Shown: piece by piece, positions 52,213 through 60,950 of the stretch
Layout: the number at the start of each line of letters is the position of its first letter
Position numbering within the stretch: the stretch's first letter is position 1
Assembly (NCBI GenBank): GCA_902790905.1
Contig: CADATO010000020.1
Coordinates: 1 to 64,000, forward strand
Reading direction: 5' to 3'
Length of the DNA stretch: 64,000 nucleotides
Source of the DNA: an uncultured Eubacteriales bacterium
Lineage (GTDB): Bacteria > Bacillota > Clostridia > Peptostreptococcales > Anaerovoracaceae
Translations under genes and position numbers: made by a program
The notes under the pieces: generated by a model
Told to the model about the DNA's origin: nothing
Databases searched by the model: none
The model's input: the letters and a program-made list of their open reading frames with translations, nothing else

Positions 52213-52602
52213 ATGCAGGCATTAATGGGAATGAGCGTAGATAAGATGGTCATCGTGCTCCCGTCCGCACTGATCGGGATGTACCTGATCATTCTGCTGC
52301 AGAAGACGCTGAGCGAGCGGCAGAACCCGTACGCCGGGCTGATCATCCCGGTGCTTTGTTTTGTTGCCGCCACGTTCCTGGCTGTACGCCCTCTGTTTGT
52401 TGCAGAGCCTGGCCAGTATGAAGGGTTGGGTGTTTTTTGCCTGCGCATGTGGCTGACCTTCAACATCCCGACGATCGTGTTCATGTTCCCGTATATCCGG
52501 CAGAGAAAACTCATGAAGGCCATCGCAGAGGAGATGACGCAACAGGAATCGCAGGAGCCCGCCGCGGGCAGCAGCGCGGATATAGGCGCGGCCGCGGACT
52601 GA
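52213..52602 (+). CDS. Small membrane protein, unknown function
   Basis: 129 residues from the ATG at 52213 (CAGGAGGATGGT before it). Three membrane helices (MVIVLPSALIGMYLIILL; YAGLIIPVLCFVAATFLAV; FNIPTIVFMFPYI) and a charged Ala/Glu-rich tail. The open frame extends upstream to 52087 through very AT-rich sequence that looks like promoter rather than coding. No family recognised. Confidence 0.6.
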   Translation: MQALMGMSVDKMVIVLPSALIGMYLIILLQKTLSERQNPYAGLIIPVLCFVAATFLAVRPLFVAEPGQYEGLGVFCLRMWLTFNIPTIVFMFPYIRQRKLMKAIAEEMTQQESQEPAAGSSADIGAAAD

Positions 52603-52713
52603 GCGGGGCGGCATGGAGGCTGCCTGTTTGGAGGCGATTCCTTAAATACGTTTATATATAGGTTCTATATATAAAAATAGTTCTTATTAGTTTCTTTATA
52701 AAGGAGGTTCTTT

Positions 52714-54273
52714 ATGGAAAAGAACAATGCGCAATCCCAATCGCTGAAACGTGCATTGGGGCTGGCGGAATGCGTTACCATTACCGCCGGCGCGGTCATC
52801 GGCGTAGGGCTCTTCACCGTAGGGTCCCAGATCGTTGGCCTGATGGGCGGCACCGTTATCGTCGCATCGCTCATCTCCTTCGTGCTCATCCTGTTCCCGT
52901 GCGCGATGTACGGTGAGATGGGCGCGGCGCTTCCTCTGGCAGGCGGTACATACTCGTTTGCGAAGAGGGCGATCAACTACCCGGTCGCTGTATTTGAGAG
53001 CTGGAACTACACGCTGGCTCAGATCGGTATCGGCGCATCCGAGGCGATGGCATTCTCGAACTACTTCGTTCGTCTGCTCAGAGCGTTCGGCGCGAACATT
53101 CCGATCGATGACAACGACTATTCACTCATCGACTTTTTCAACGGCAACGCGGATCCGGCTATTTTCTGGTGGAAGACCATTCCGGCGATCGCGCTGTTCC
53201 TGCTCTTCACCTTCATTTCCTACCGCGGCGTAGAAATGAACGGCAAGACGCAAAACTTCTTCATGTTCTTCTTCTGGGCGTGCTCCCTCGTCTGGTTCGC
53301 GACCGTTCTGTCCAAGGCGGACTTCTCCGGCGTGACCGAAATGGTCGCCGGCGTCGGTATCCCGCACGGTGTCAACGCGTTCGCACAGGCAGTCCTGCTC
53401 GTCCTCTGGTGCTTCTTCGGATTTGAGACCATCGTCGGCATGGGTTCCGAAGTCAAGTTCCCGAAGATCACGCTTCCGAGAGCGCTGCTGATCAGCCCGT
53501 TCTGCGTCCTCGCAGTCAACCTGCTGTTCCAGTGGTTCCTCTGCGCGCTGACTCCGGCAGAACACATCCCGGACCTCTACACCGCAGCTGCACCGTATGC
53601 ATCGGCCATGGAATACGCCGGCATCGTCGGCCTCCCGCTGATCATCCTCTGCCTGGGCATCACGCTCGGCGGTGACTTCTCCACCATGAACCCCTGCATC
53701 GCGGGTCCTGCCCGTTACATGTACATCATGGCGGAGGACGGCAACTTCCCGAAATACTTCGGTAAGGTCCATCCGGTCCACAAGAGCCCGCACAGAGCGG
53801 TCGTTCTCTGCGGCGTCCTCGGCATCTTCTTCATCCTTTCCGGATCCATCAAGATCGTCGCTATGATGTGCGCGTACAACCAGATCCAGTGCTACATCAT
53901 CGGCTACATCTCCTTCCTGATGCTCCGCAAAAAGGAGCCGGATCTCGAAAGACCGTGGAAGTGCCCGGCAGGTACCTTCGGTGCATGGTTCTCCATCATC
54001 GCATTCGGCATCCTGCTGATCCTGGCCTACGATCCGGTCGCGATCTGGTACAACGTGGCATGGGATGCACTGGCGATCATCTACTACCTCGTCTATGTCC
54101 GCAAACGTCCGATCCCGCAGGAAGCGCTGGATGTCGAAGCCATCGCACTTGCTGCTGCAGATCCGACACCGGAAGAAAAGGCGAAACTGGACAAGGAATA
54201 CAAGCTCTGGAGAATCATCTCCTACAGCTTCTCCGCGCTCGCTGTCCTGCTGTTCGTGGTCTCCTGGCTCTAA
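52714..54273 (+). CDS. APC-family amino acid/polyamine permease
   Basis: A 519-residue permease with 12 predicted helices. APC signature in helix 1 (TITAGAVIGVGLFTVGSQ), SWNYTLAQIGIG, LLVLWCFFGFETIVGMGSEV and PRYMYIMAEDGNFPKYFG-like loops are present. Substrate is probably an amino acid or amine exchanged across the membrane; none can be specified. TAAAGGAGG precedes the start. The gene is followed 35 bases on by a 44-codon membrane-protein gene, likely a companion. Confidence 0.88.
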   Translation: MEKNNAQSQSLKRALGLAECVTITAGAVIGVGLFTVGSQIVGLMGGTVIVASLISFVLILFPCAMYGEMGAALPLAGGTYSFAKRAINYPVAVFESWNYTLAQIGIGASEAMAFSNYFVRLLRAFGANIPIDDNDYSLIDFFNGNADPAIFWWKTIPAIALFLLFTFISYRGVEMNGKTQNFFMFFFWACSLVWFATVLSKADFSGVTEMVAGVGIPHGVNAFAQAVLLVLWCFFGFETIVGMGSEVKFPKITLPRALLISPFCVLAVNLLFQWFLCALTPAEHIPDLYTAAAPYASAMEYAGIVGLPLIILCLGITLGGDFSTMNPCIAGPARYMYIMAEDGNFPKYFGKVHPVHKSPHRAVVLCGVLGIFFILSGSIKIVAMMCAYNQIQCYIIGYISFLMLRKKEPDLERPWKCPAGTFGAWFSIIAFGILLILAYDPVAIWYNVAWDALAIIYYLVYVRKRPIPQEALDVEAIALAAADPTPEEKAKLDKEYKLWRIISYSFSALAVLLFVVSWL

Positions 54274-54308
54274 GCCGGATACGGACCGTTACCTAAGGAG
54301 ACATTGCT

Positions 54309-54443
54309 ATGGGTAAATGGGCAAGCAGACTGGTATTCGCATTCCTGATCATCCTGGCGACGCTCGGGATGGCAGCTTATGTGATGCAGAATGCGCTGCA
54401 GGAACCTATCACGTTCAAGGAATTCTTTGAAAGATTCTTCTGA
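54309..54443 (+). CDS. 44-residue single-helix membrane protein, companion of the permease
   Basis: A short frame, MGKWASRLVFAFLIILATLG onward, with one helix (about 8-27) and an amphipathic acidic C-terminus (EPITFKEFFERFF). CTAAGGAGACATTGCT provides a good ribosome site. It sits between the APC permease stop (35 bases upstream) and a terminator 8 bases downstream, so it belongs to the permease transcript. Small helices of this type stabilise some transporters (for example MetS with MetP). That role here is inferred. Confidence 0.7.
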   Translation: MGKWASRLVFAFLIILATLGMAAYVMQNALQEPITFKEFFERFF

Positions 54444-54450
54444 GAACAGA

Positions 54451-54486
54451 CCCCGGTGTCTTGCATGAGGCACCGGGGCTTCTTTT
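54451..54486 (+). terminator. Terminator of the permease operon
   Basis: CCCCGGTG-N12-CACCGGGG followed by CTTCTTTTG. Confidence 0.85.
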
Positions 54487-54521
54487 GCATGGAATCGCTT
54501 ATAAATAGGAAAAAACGGAAT

Positions 54522-54550
54522 TTGTACGCACATCCAGCAAGTGATAATAT
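54522..54550 (+). promoter_or_regulatory. Promoter of the AraC/glycerol kinase operon
   Basis: TTGTAC (54522-54527), a 17-base spacer and TAATAT (54545-54550). A GGAATCGC word lies at 54491-54498 upstream. Confidence 0.6.
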
Positions 54551-54598
54551 TAGTTGTAAGTAATATTATTCCGATTTGTATTAGTATGAGGACTTCGT

Positions 54599-55507
54599 AT
54601 GGGGTATTATGTCAGCGACAGACAGGTGCTGGCGTCCGCGATGGAGCGTTCGCTGTACCGGCCGCTGCGCATCGAAATAGAAGGCTGCAGGAGGACCGAT
54701 GAGATCCTCGCGCCGGGGCATCCGCTGTATCTGTCGCTTTGTACCGTCTGCACACTGGAGAATGTGACAGAGCATCCGGTCACCTACCCGGTCTTCCCGA
54801 CGGGCTGCATGACGCTCGCCTTCAGGGAACGGAACGGGGAGCAGCAGAACTGGCTGTGCGGACCCGCGGATGAGATCAGAAAGACGGTGCTTCTGCCGGG
54901 GGATCAGCTGCTGGTGCTGGAGTTCATGCCGGGCAGCAACACGGCGTTCCTGCGCTGTGCGGTCTCCGATCTGACCAACCGCTGCGCGGATATCACACAG
55001 ATGATCCGCAACGGCAGCCGGCTTAAGAAGATCGCGGAACGCGATATTCCGGTCAGTCTGAAGGCGCTGCTGATGTCGCGCGTGCTGCGCGTCGAGTCAT
55101 TCGAAAGAGAGAGCGATTACCTGATCCACTTCTGCACGGAGGAGATCCTCCGCGCCGGCGGGGCGATCAAGATCAGCGAACTCGCAAAGAAAGCCGGGTT
55201 CACCGAGCGGTATATCAGCCAGATCTTCGGCAGGCACATCGGCCTGTCGCCGAAAACCTACGCCGAGATCATCCGGCTGCAGACATCGCTTGGCAATGTG
55301 CTCGCAGCAGACGGGCAGAAAGGGCAGGCGGCGAAGAAGTCGCTGCTGGAAATCGCAGTCGAAAACGGCTATTTCGACCACGCCCACATGAACCGCGCGT
55401 ACCAGCGCTTTCTGCATTGCTCGTCCGGTGTGCTGCGCAGGAAGGGCCTGGCGGCGATCGACATGGATGATGTGAAAGAAATACTGGAACAGGGAAAGGA
55501 AAGTTAG
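54599..55507 (+). CDS. AraC-family transcriptional regulator
   Basis: A 302-residue regulator. The N-terminal cupin-like sensor is at about 1-150 (LSLCTVCTLENVTEHPVTYP, LLPGDQLLVLEF). The C-terminal double helix-turn-helix has ISELAKKAGFTERYISQIFG and LLEIAVENGYFDHAHMNRAY. The second motif is separated by an unusual linker (ADGQKGQAAKKS). The gene ends two bases before glpK, so it very likely regulates the glycerol kinase gene; the ligand is unknown. Confidence 0.85.
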   Translation: MGYYVSDRQVLASAMERSLYRPLRIEIEGCRRTDEILAPGHPLYLSLCTVCTLENVTEHPVTYPVFPTGCMTLAFRERNGEQQNWLCGPADEIRKTVLLPGDQLLVLEFMPGSNTAFLRCAVSDLTNRCADITQMIRNGSRLKKIAERDIPVSLKALLMSRVLRVESFERESDYLIHFCTEEILRAGGAIKISELAKKAGFTERYISQIFGRHIGLSPKTYAEIIRLQTSLGNVLAADGQKGQAAKKSLLEIAVENGYFDHAHMNRAYQRFLHCSSGVLRRKGLAAIDMDDVKEILEQGKES

Positions 55508-55508
55508 T

Positions 55509-57005
55509 ATGGCAGGCAAATACTATCTGGGACTGGACAACGGAACGACCGGGACAACGGCCCTGATCCTGGACGAAAAATGGAACAGCGTGGGACGCGG
55601 GTACAAAGAGCTGACGCAGCACTACCCGAAGCCCGGCTGGGTCGAACACGATGCGATCGAGATCTGGGACAGCATTCTGTATGCCGTCTCGGCCGCCTGC
55701 AAAGAGGCGGGGATCGAGCCGACGCAGCTCGCCTGCATCGGCATCGACAACCAGGGCGAGACAGTCGTGCTCTGGGACAAGACGACCGGCGTGCCGGTCT
55801 ACAATGCAATCGTCTGGCAGGACCGCCGGGCGGCCAAATACGCGGACAGCATCACGGAAGAGTACGGCGCGATGGTGCGGGAGAAGACCGGCCTGATGAT
55901 CGACTCGTACTTCTCGGCGACGAAGATCAAATGGATCCTCGACAACGTCGAAGGCGTCCGCGAAGGGGTGGAAAACGGCCGCATTCTCGCCGGCACGCTG
56001 GATACCTGGATCATATGGAAAATGACGCACGGGCGGACGTTCGTCACGGACGTGACGACAGCGAGCCGCACGATGTTGTTCAATATTCACACAAAGCAGT
56101 GGGACCAGGATATCCTGGACGTGCTCGGCATCAACAGAAAGATGCTGGCGGAGATCAACGACAGCTCGCACGTTTACGGCTACACGGACCCGCTGGACTT
56201 CTTCGGCGCGCGCGTTGCGATCGCGGGCTCTGCTGTTGACCAGCAGGCGGCGCTGTTCGGACAGGGCTGCTATGCGCCGGGGGATATCAAGTGCACGTAC
56301 GGCACCGGCTGCTTCATGCTCATGAACACCGGCGAAAAGCCGATCTATTCGCGCAACGGCATCCTGACCACGGTTGCATGGGGGATTGACGGCAAGATGA
56401 CTTTCGCGCTCGACGGCGGTGTCTACATCACCGGCGCTGCGACGCAGTGGCTGCGCGACAAGCTGCAGATCATCGACAACGCGGCGCAGACCGAGCAGAT
56501 GGCGATCGACGCAGGCGATAACGGCGACGTTTACTTCGTGCCGGCGTTCACCGGTCTGGCGGCGCCGCACTGGGACAGCTACGCGCGCGGCATGATCATC
56601 GGCATCACCGGCGGCACGAGCCGGGAGCACATCGTCCGCGCCACGCTGGAGTCCACGGCCTATCAGGTGAAAGACAACCTCGATGTCATGCGCATGGATG
56701 CCAACATCCCGATCAACCGCATGCGCGTCGACGGCGGTGCGGTCGCGAACAACTTCCTGATGCAGTTCCAGGCGGACCTGCTGGGCTTCCCGATCGACGT
56801 GCCGAAGATCCACGACACGACGCCGCTCGGGGCGGCGTACCTCGCGGCGCTCGGCATCGGCGACTTCAAGACGCTGGACGAGATCACCGAGATGTGGCAG
56901 CTCGAAAAGACCTTTGAGCCAAAGATGGGGGACGATGAAAGAGAAACGCTCCTCTACAAGTGGCACAAAGCGGTCGAGCGCTCCAAGAACTGGGTCGAAG
57001 AATAA
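55509..57005 (+). CDS. glpK: Glycerol kinase (FGGY family)
   Basis: A 498-residue FGGY kinase with the GlpK order of motifs: DNGTTGTTA at the N-terminus (DQGTTS in most GlpKs), VWQDRRAAKYAD, the DQQAALFGQGCYAPGDIK and TYGTGCFMLMNTGEKP pair, and the C-terminal VDGGAVANNFLMQFQADLLG. It phosphorylates glycerol to glycerol-3-phosphate. The first motif and SAVDQQ (AGDQQ usually) differ slightly, so another polyol is possible. GGGAAAGGAAAG precedes the ATG and overlaps the regulator's end. Confidence 0.88.
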   Translation: MAGKYYLGLDNGTTGTTALILDEKWNSVGRGYKELTQHYPKPGWVEHDAIEIWDSILYAVSAACKEAGIEPTQLACIGIDNQGETVVLWDKTTGVPVYNAIVWQDRRAAKYADSITEEYGAMVREKTGLMIDSYFSATKIKWILDNVEGVREGVENGRILAGTLDTWIIWKMTHGRTFVTDVTTASRTMLFNIHTKQWDQDILDVLGINRKMLAEINDSSHVYGYTDPLDFFGARVAIAGSAVDQQAALFGQGCYAPGDIKCTYGTGCFMLMNTGEKPIYSRNGILTTVAWGIDGKMTFALDGGVYITGAATQWLRDKLQIIDNAAQTEQMAIDAGDNGDVYFVPAFTGLAAPHWDSYARGMIIGITGGTSREHIVRATLESTAYQVKDNLDVMRMDANIPINRMRVDGGAVANNFLMQFQADLLGFPIDVPKIHDTTPLGAAYLAALGIGDFKTLDEITEMWQLEKTFEPKMGDDERETLLYKWHKAVERSKNWVEE

Positions 57006-57089
57006 CAGCGGGACCGGCATGAGCGATTCCGCGGCATCATAAATCACTACCTTTACCTATTACTTCTGTATCTTGAAAGGAGCAAAATA

Positions 57090-58175
57090 ATGAGTAAACA
57101 AATGCTGTTCAGCCCCGGCCCGGTCATGACGCGCCAGAACGTCAGAGAGTCTCTGATGCACTACGACATCTGCCACCGCAGCAAGGAATTCGAGGCGATG
57201 TATGCAGGCCTCTGCAAGAAGATCAACCGGATCTTCAACGCGGATGACACCTACCGCTCGGTCGTGATCTCCGGCTCCGGCACCTCCGCGAACGAGACCG
57301 TCATTTCGTCCGTTCTGAACGACGGCGACAAGGTGCTGCTGCTGCGCAACGGCGAATTCGGTGACCGTCTGAAGCAGCTGTACGACCAGTACAAGATCGA
57401 GTATGTAGACTGTTCCTTTGAGTGGGGCACGATGATGGATGTCGACGATGTTGAGGCAGCCCTGCGTGCCAACCCCGAAGTGAAGATGATCAGCATGGTT
57501 TTCCATGAGACGAGCTCCTCGATGATCAACCCCGTACCGGCAGTCGGTGCGCTCGCCGACAAGTACGGCAAGTGGTTCCATGTGGACTGCGTCAGCGCGG
57601 CGGCCGGCCAGCACATCGACGTTGCGGACAACCACATCACCTTCGCGACCAGCGTCGGCGGCAAGTGTGTGGGCGCATACCCGGGCTCCGCGTACGTCTG
57701 CGCGAAGATCGACGTCCTCGAGACACTGACCCCGGAGATGGGCCGCAATGTCTACCTCAATCTGGCCCGCCACTACCAGAAGGCGAAGTCCAATGAGCAG
57801 ACTCCGAACACCCCGAACGTCACGCTGTTCTGGGCGCTCGATACGGCGCTTGACAACATCCTGAGCGAAGGACTGGATGCACAGATCGCCCGTTATCAGG
57901 AATGCGCGAAGATCCTGCGCGACGGCATGCGCGAGCTTGGCCTCAAGATGCTGCTGCCCGATGAGCAGATGGCGAACACCGTCACAAGCGTCTTCCTGCC
58001 GGCCGGCATGGACCTCGAGGCGTTCCTCTCCGATATGGAAGCGCACGGCTACACGGTCTACGCAGGCAAGGGCGTCTTCTACGATCAGAACATGTTCCAG
58101 GTCGCGAACATGGGCGAGATCTATCCGGAAGACTGCCATAAGTTCCTCGGCGTCCTCAAGGAGTGCATCGCCTAG
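57090..58175 (+). CDS. Class V PLP aminotransferase (PhnW/alanine-glyoxylate type)
   Basis: A 361-residue PLP enzyme: N-terminal LFSPGPVMTRQNVRESL, SGSGTSANETVISS, the Asp of FHVDCVSAAAGQ and the PLP Lys in SVGGKCVGAYPG. Closest in layout to 2-aminoethylphosphonate-pyruvate, alanine-glyoxylate or serine-pyruvate aminotransferases. No phosphonate genes adjoin it, so the substrate is open. TGAAAGGAGC precedes the start; a GCGATTCC word lies at 57023-57030 upstream. Confidence 0.85.
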   Translation: MSKQMLFSPGPVMTRQNVRESLMHYDICHRSKEFEAMYAGLCKKINRIFNADDTYRSVVISGSGTSANETVISSVLNDGDKVLLLRNGEFGDRLKQLYDQYKIEYVDCSFEWGTMMDVDDVEAALRANPEVKMISMVFHETSSSMINPVPAVGALADKYGKWFHVDCVSAAAGQHIDVADNHITFATSVGGKCVGAYPGSAYVCAKIDVLETLTPEMGRNVYLNLARHYQKAKSNEQTPNTPNVTLFWALDTALDNILSEGLDAQIARYQECAKILRDGMRELGLKMLLPDEQMANTVTSVFLPAGMDLEAFLSDMEAHGYTVYAGKGVFYDQNMFQVANMGEIYPEDCHKFLGVLKECIA

Positions 58176-58220
58176 CAGGCGGCAAGGTGCTGCGGCACGC
58201 GAAAAATCAATGCGAAACCT

Positions 58221-58250
58221 GACCGGCTCTTAAACGGGCCGGTCTTTTAT
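58221..58250 (+). terminator. Terminator of the aminotransferase gene
   Basis: GACCGGC-tcttaaacg-GGCCGGTC followed by TTTTAT. A TATAAT box (58253-58258) for the next gene begins 3 bases later, although no good -35 is visible. Confidence 0.75.
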
Positions 58251-58358
58251 GGTATAATCTACTATGTATAATTGGATGCATATGGGCATTTCTCCGGACA
58301 GGCCGTAAGAGGCGGTGTCTGCGGGGAACATGCATGGAATAAGAAAAGGAGGATCACG

Positions 58359-60053
58359 ATGTTAAGAGACGGACGGGTCTGGATCGCAGTCAACGGAAAA
58401 GGCGAACCGGTCAGCATCATTCCGAAGATGGCCAACCGCCACGGCCTGGTCGCAGGCGCAACGGGCACCGGCAAGACCGTGACCCTGAAAGTCATGGCGG
58501 AGAGCTTCAGCGAGATGGGCGTACCGGTGTTCATCGCGGACGTCAAAGGCGATGTAGCCGGCATGATGGCCCCCGGTGCGGACAGCGAAGACATGCAGAA
58601 GCGCATCGCGAAGTTCGGCCTTGCAGAATACGGATTTGAATACAAAGGCTGCCCGGTGACCCTGTGGGATATCTACGGGCAGAAGGGCATCCAGCTGCGC
58701 ACGACGATCTCCGAGATGGGACCGCTGCTTCTGGGACGCGTGCTCGATCTCAACGATCTGCAGAGCGACATCCTGAGCGTGGTCTTCAAGATCGCCGACG
58801 ACAACGGCTGGCTGCTGTTCGACACCAAGGATCTCAAGTCGATGCTCAACTACGTGGATGAGCATGCGGAAGAATACCAGGCGGACTACGGCAAGATCAG
58901 CAGTGCCAGCATCGGCGTCATCATCCGTGCGGTCGTCGCCTTAGAATCGCAGGGTGCCGACATCTTCTTCGGAGAGCCGGCCCTCAACATCACGGACTGG
59001 CTCGCACAGGACATGGGGCGCGGGGTGATCAACATCCTCGACAGTTCCAGCCTGATCAACCAGCCGCGGCTGTACTCGGCCTTCCTGCTGTGGATGCTGT
59101 CCGAACTGTTCGAGACGCTGCCGGAGGTGGGTGACCTCGAGAAACCGAAGATGGTCTTCTTCTTCGACGAAGCGCATCTGCTCTTCAACGATGCCCCGAA
59201 GGCGCTGCTCGAGAAGGTCGAGCAGGTCGTCAAGCTGATCCGCTCCAAGGGCGTCGGCGTTTACTTCTGCACGCAGAACCCGCGCGACATCCCGGACGGC
59301 GTGCTGGCGCAGCTCGGCAACAAAGTGCAGCACGGTCTGCGCGCGTATACCCCGACCGATCAGAAAGCGGTCAAGGCTGCTGCGGATTCGTTCCGCGAAA
59401 ACCCGGACTTCGACACTTACGACACGATCCTCAACCTCGGCACCGGCGAAGCGGTGATTTCCTTCCTCGACGAGAAGGGCATCCCCGGCGTGGCGGAGAA
59501 CTGCAAGGTCCTGCCGCCGCGCTGCCTGATGGCGGGCGTGTCGGATGAGGCCAGAGACCAGAAGATGAAGGAAAGCCTCCTGTACAGCAAGTACGCGCAG
59601 GCGGTGGATAATTTCTCGGCGTATGAACTGCTGCAGCGCCTGGGTGTGGAAGAGGCCGAGGCAAAGGCGGCCATCGCCGAACAGGAAGCGGCGGAGAAGG
59701 AAGCCGCCAGACTGGCGAAGGAAGAGGAGAAGGAGCAGGCGCGCCTCGAAAAGGAACGCATCAAGGCGGAAGAGAAAGAAGCCAGAGAGCTCCAGAAGAA
59801 ATACGAACAGATGGAGAAAGAAGCTGCCAAAGCGGAAGAAAAGCGGCAGAAAGAACTCCTGAAGGAATACGAAAAGAAAGAGAAGGAACGGCAGCGCGCG
59901 ATCAAGAGCATCACGAACTCCGTGGCGGGCTCTGTAGGCCGCGAAGTCGGCAAGAATGTCGGCAAATCGTTCGGCAAGGCCGGCAGATCCGTCGGCGGCA
60001 GCGTCGGCGCCAGCATCGCCCGCAACATCTTCGGTACGCTTCTGAAGTTCTAG
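58359..60053 (+). CDS. HerA-like ATPase (DUF853)
   Basis: A 564-residue ATPase starting at 58359 after AAAAGGAGGA. Walker A GATGTGKT (33-40), Walker B MVFFFDEAHLLF (about 265-276), the arginine-rich sensor stretch FCTQNPRDIPDG, and SLLYSKYAQAVDN match the DUF853 bipolar helicase-like family. A long Glu/Lys/Arg/Ala coiled coil (about 430-520) and a Gly/Ser-rich tail follow. Related to HerA/FtsK pumps; the physiological DNA or protein substrate is unknown. Confidence 0.9.
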   Translation: MLRDGRVWIAVNGKGEPVSIIPKMANRHGLVAGATGTGKTVTLKVMAESFSEMGVPVFIADVKGDVAGMMAPGADSEDMQKRIAKFGLAEYGFEYKGCPVTLWDIYGQKGIQLRTTISEMGPLLLGRVLDLNDLQSDILSVVFKIADDNGWLLFDTKDLKSMLNYVDEHAEEYQADYGKISSASIGVIIRAVVALESQGADIFFGEPALNITDWLAQDMGRGVINILDSSSLINQPRLYSAFLLWMLSELFETLPEVGDLEKPKMVFFFDEAHLLFNDAPKALLEKVEQVVKLIRSKGVGVYFCTQNPRDIPDGVLAQLGNKVQHGLRAYTPTDQKAVKAAADSFRENPDFDTYDTILNLGTGEAVISFLDEKGIPGVAENCKVLPPRCLMAGVSDEARDQKMKESLLYSKYAQAVDNFSAYELLQRLGVEEAEAKAAIAEQEAAEKEAARLAKEEEKEQARLEKERIKAEEKEARELQKKYEQMEKEAAKAEEKRQKELLKEYEKKEKERQRAIKSITNSVAGSVGREVGKNVGKSFGKAGRSVGGSVGASIARNIFGTLLKF

Positions 60054-60060
60054 GACAGGT

Positions 60061-60936
60061 ATGAGACAGCAAAAGAGCACGCGGACAACATACGGGCATG
60101 CAGTGCCGGACGCCTGCAGGAAAGGCCGGACCGGCGGTACGGTGCGGCGCTCTGCTGTGTGGCTGCTGAGCGGGCTGCTCCTGCTCATGACGCTCGCAGG
60201 CTGCGGCGGGGAAACGTCCCCGGGCGGCTCCGCCGATGCGGCAACTCCTCTGGTGCAGAAGGCGGCGCAGCTGGCGCTTGCCGGAAAAGAAGCGCACGAC
60301 GAGGCGCAGCGGCAGGCGGAGGCAGAGGCGGCTGCAAAGAAGGAGCAGGAAGAAGCGGCGCAGCGGCTGGAAGAAGCACAGGCTGCCCTGCAGCTTTCGG
60401 AGGACTACCGGGACAGCTTCGTCCACGGGGAAAAAGGCGCCGACTATCAGAAGTACATCGTCCTGCATGACACCGAGGGAGACGGCCCGGCAGAGGGCGT
60501 CATCGACGGCTGGGATGCGAGCGGCGCGGGTGTGGCGTCACACTTCATTGTCAACAAAGACGGCACGATCGTGCAATGCGTCCCCCTGGACAAGATCGCC
60601 CACCATGCCGGGTACGGCGATACCGGGCACAACGAGGCGTTCGGCGTCACGGACGAGTCGCGGGATGATATGGTGGGAACGGTATCCATCGGGCCGGATC
60701 ACGCGGACTACGGGATGAACTCCTATTCGGTCGGCATTGAGATGGTGCACGCGGGCGGCGGGTACCCGGAAGCGCAGCTCGAAGCGCTGGATGCACTCAT
60801 CGCCTATATCGATGCCTATTACGGATTTGAGAGTACGATCATCGACCACAAAGCATGGCGGCTCGGGAACTCCGACACATCTCCCGAGTTCAGCAACTAT
60901 CTGTACAATTATCAGGATCACCGGACACATGATTGA
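60061..60936 (+). CDS. Lipoprotein N-acetylmuramoyl-L-alanine amidase (amidase_2)
   Basis: A 291-residue lipoprotein: a basic N-terminal stretch (1-30), signal helix with lipobox LAGC, an acidic Ala/Glu-rich helical spacer (about 60-115), then an amidase_2 domain. Zinc and catalytic residues are in YIVLHDTEG, IAHHAGYG and IIDHKAWR. It should cleave the peptide from glycan in peptidoglycan at the outer face of the membrane. It starts 7 bases after the ATPase stop and overlaps none. Probably co-transcribed with it. Confidence 0.85.
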   Translation: MRQQKSTRTTYGHAVPDACRKGRTGGTVRRSAVWLLSGLLLLMTLAGCGGETSPGGSADAATPLVQKAAQLALAGKEAHDEAQRQAEAEAAAKKEQEEAAQRLEEAQAALQLSEDYRDSFVHGEKGADYQKYIVLHDTEGDGPAEGVIDGWDASGAGVASHFIVNKDGTIVQCVPLDKIAHHAGYGDTGHNEAFGVTDESRDDMVGTVSIGPDHADYGMNSYSVGIEMVHAGGGYPEAQLEALDALIAYIDAYYGFESTIIDHKAWRLGNSDTSPEFSNYLYNYQDHRTHD

Positions 60937-60950
60937 GAAAGGGGTCAGAG

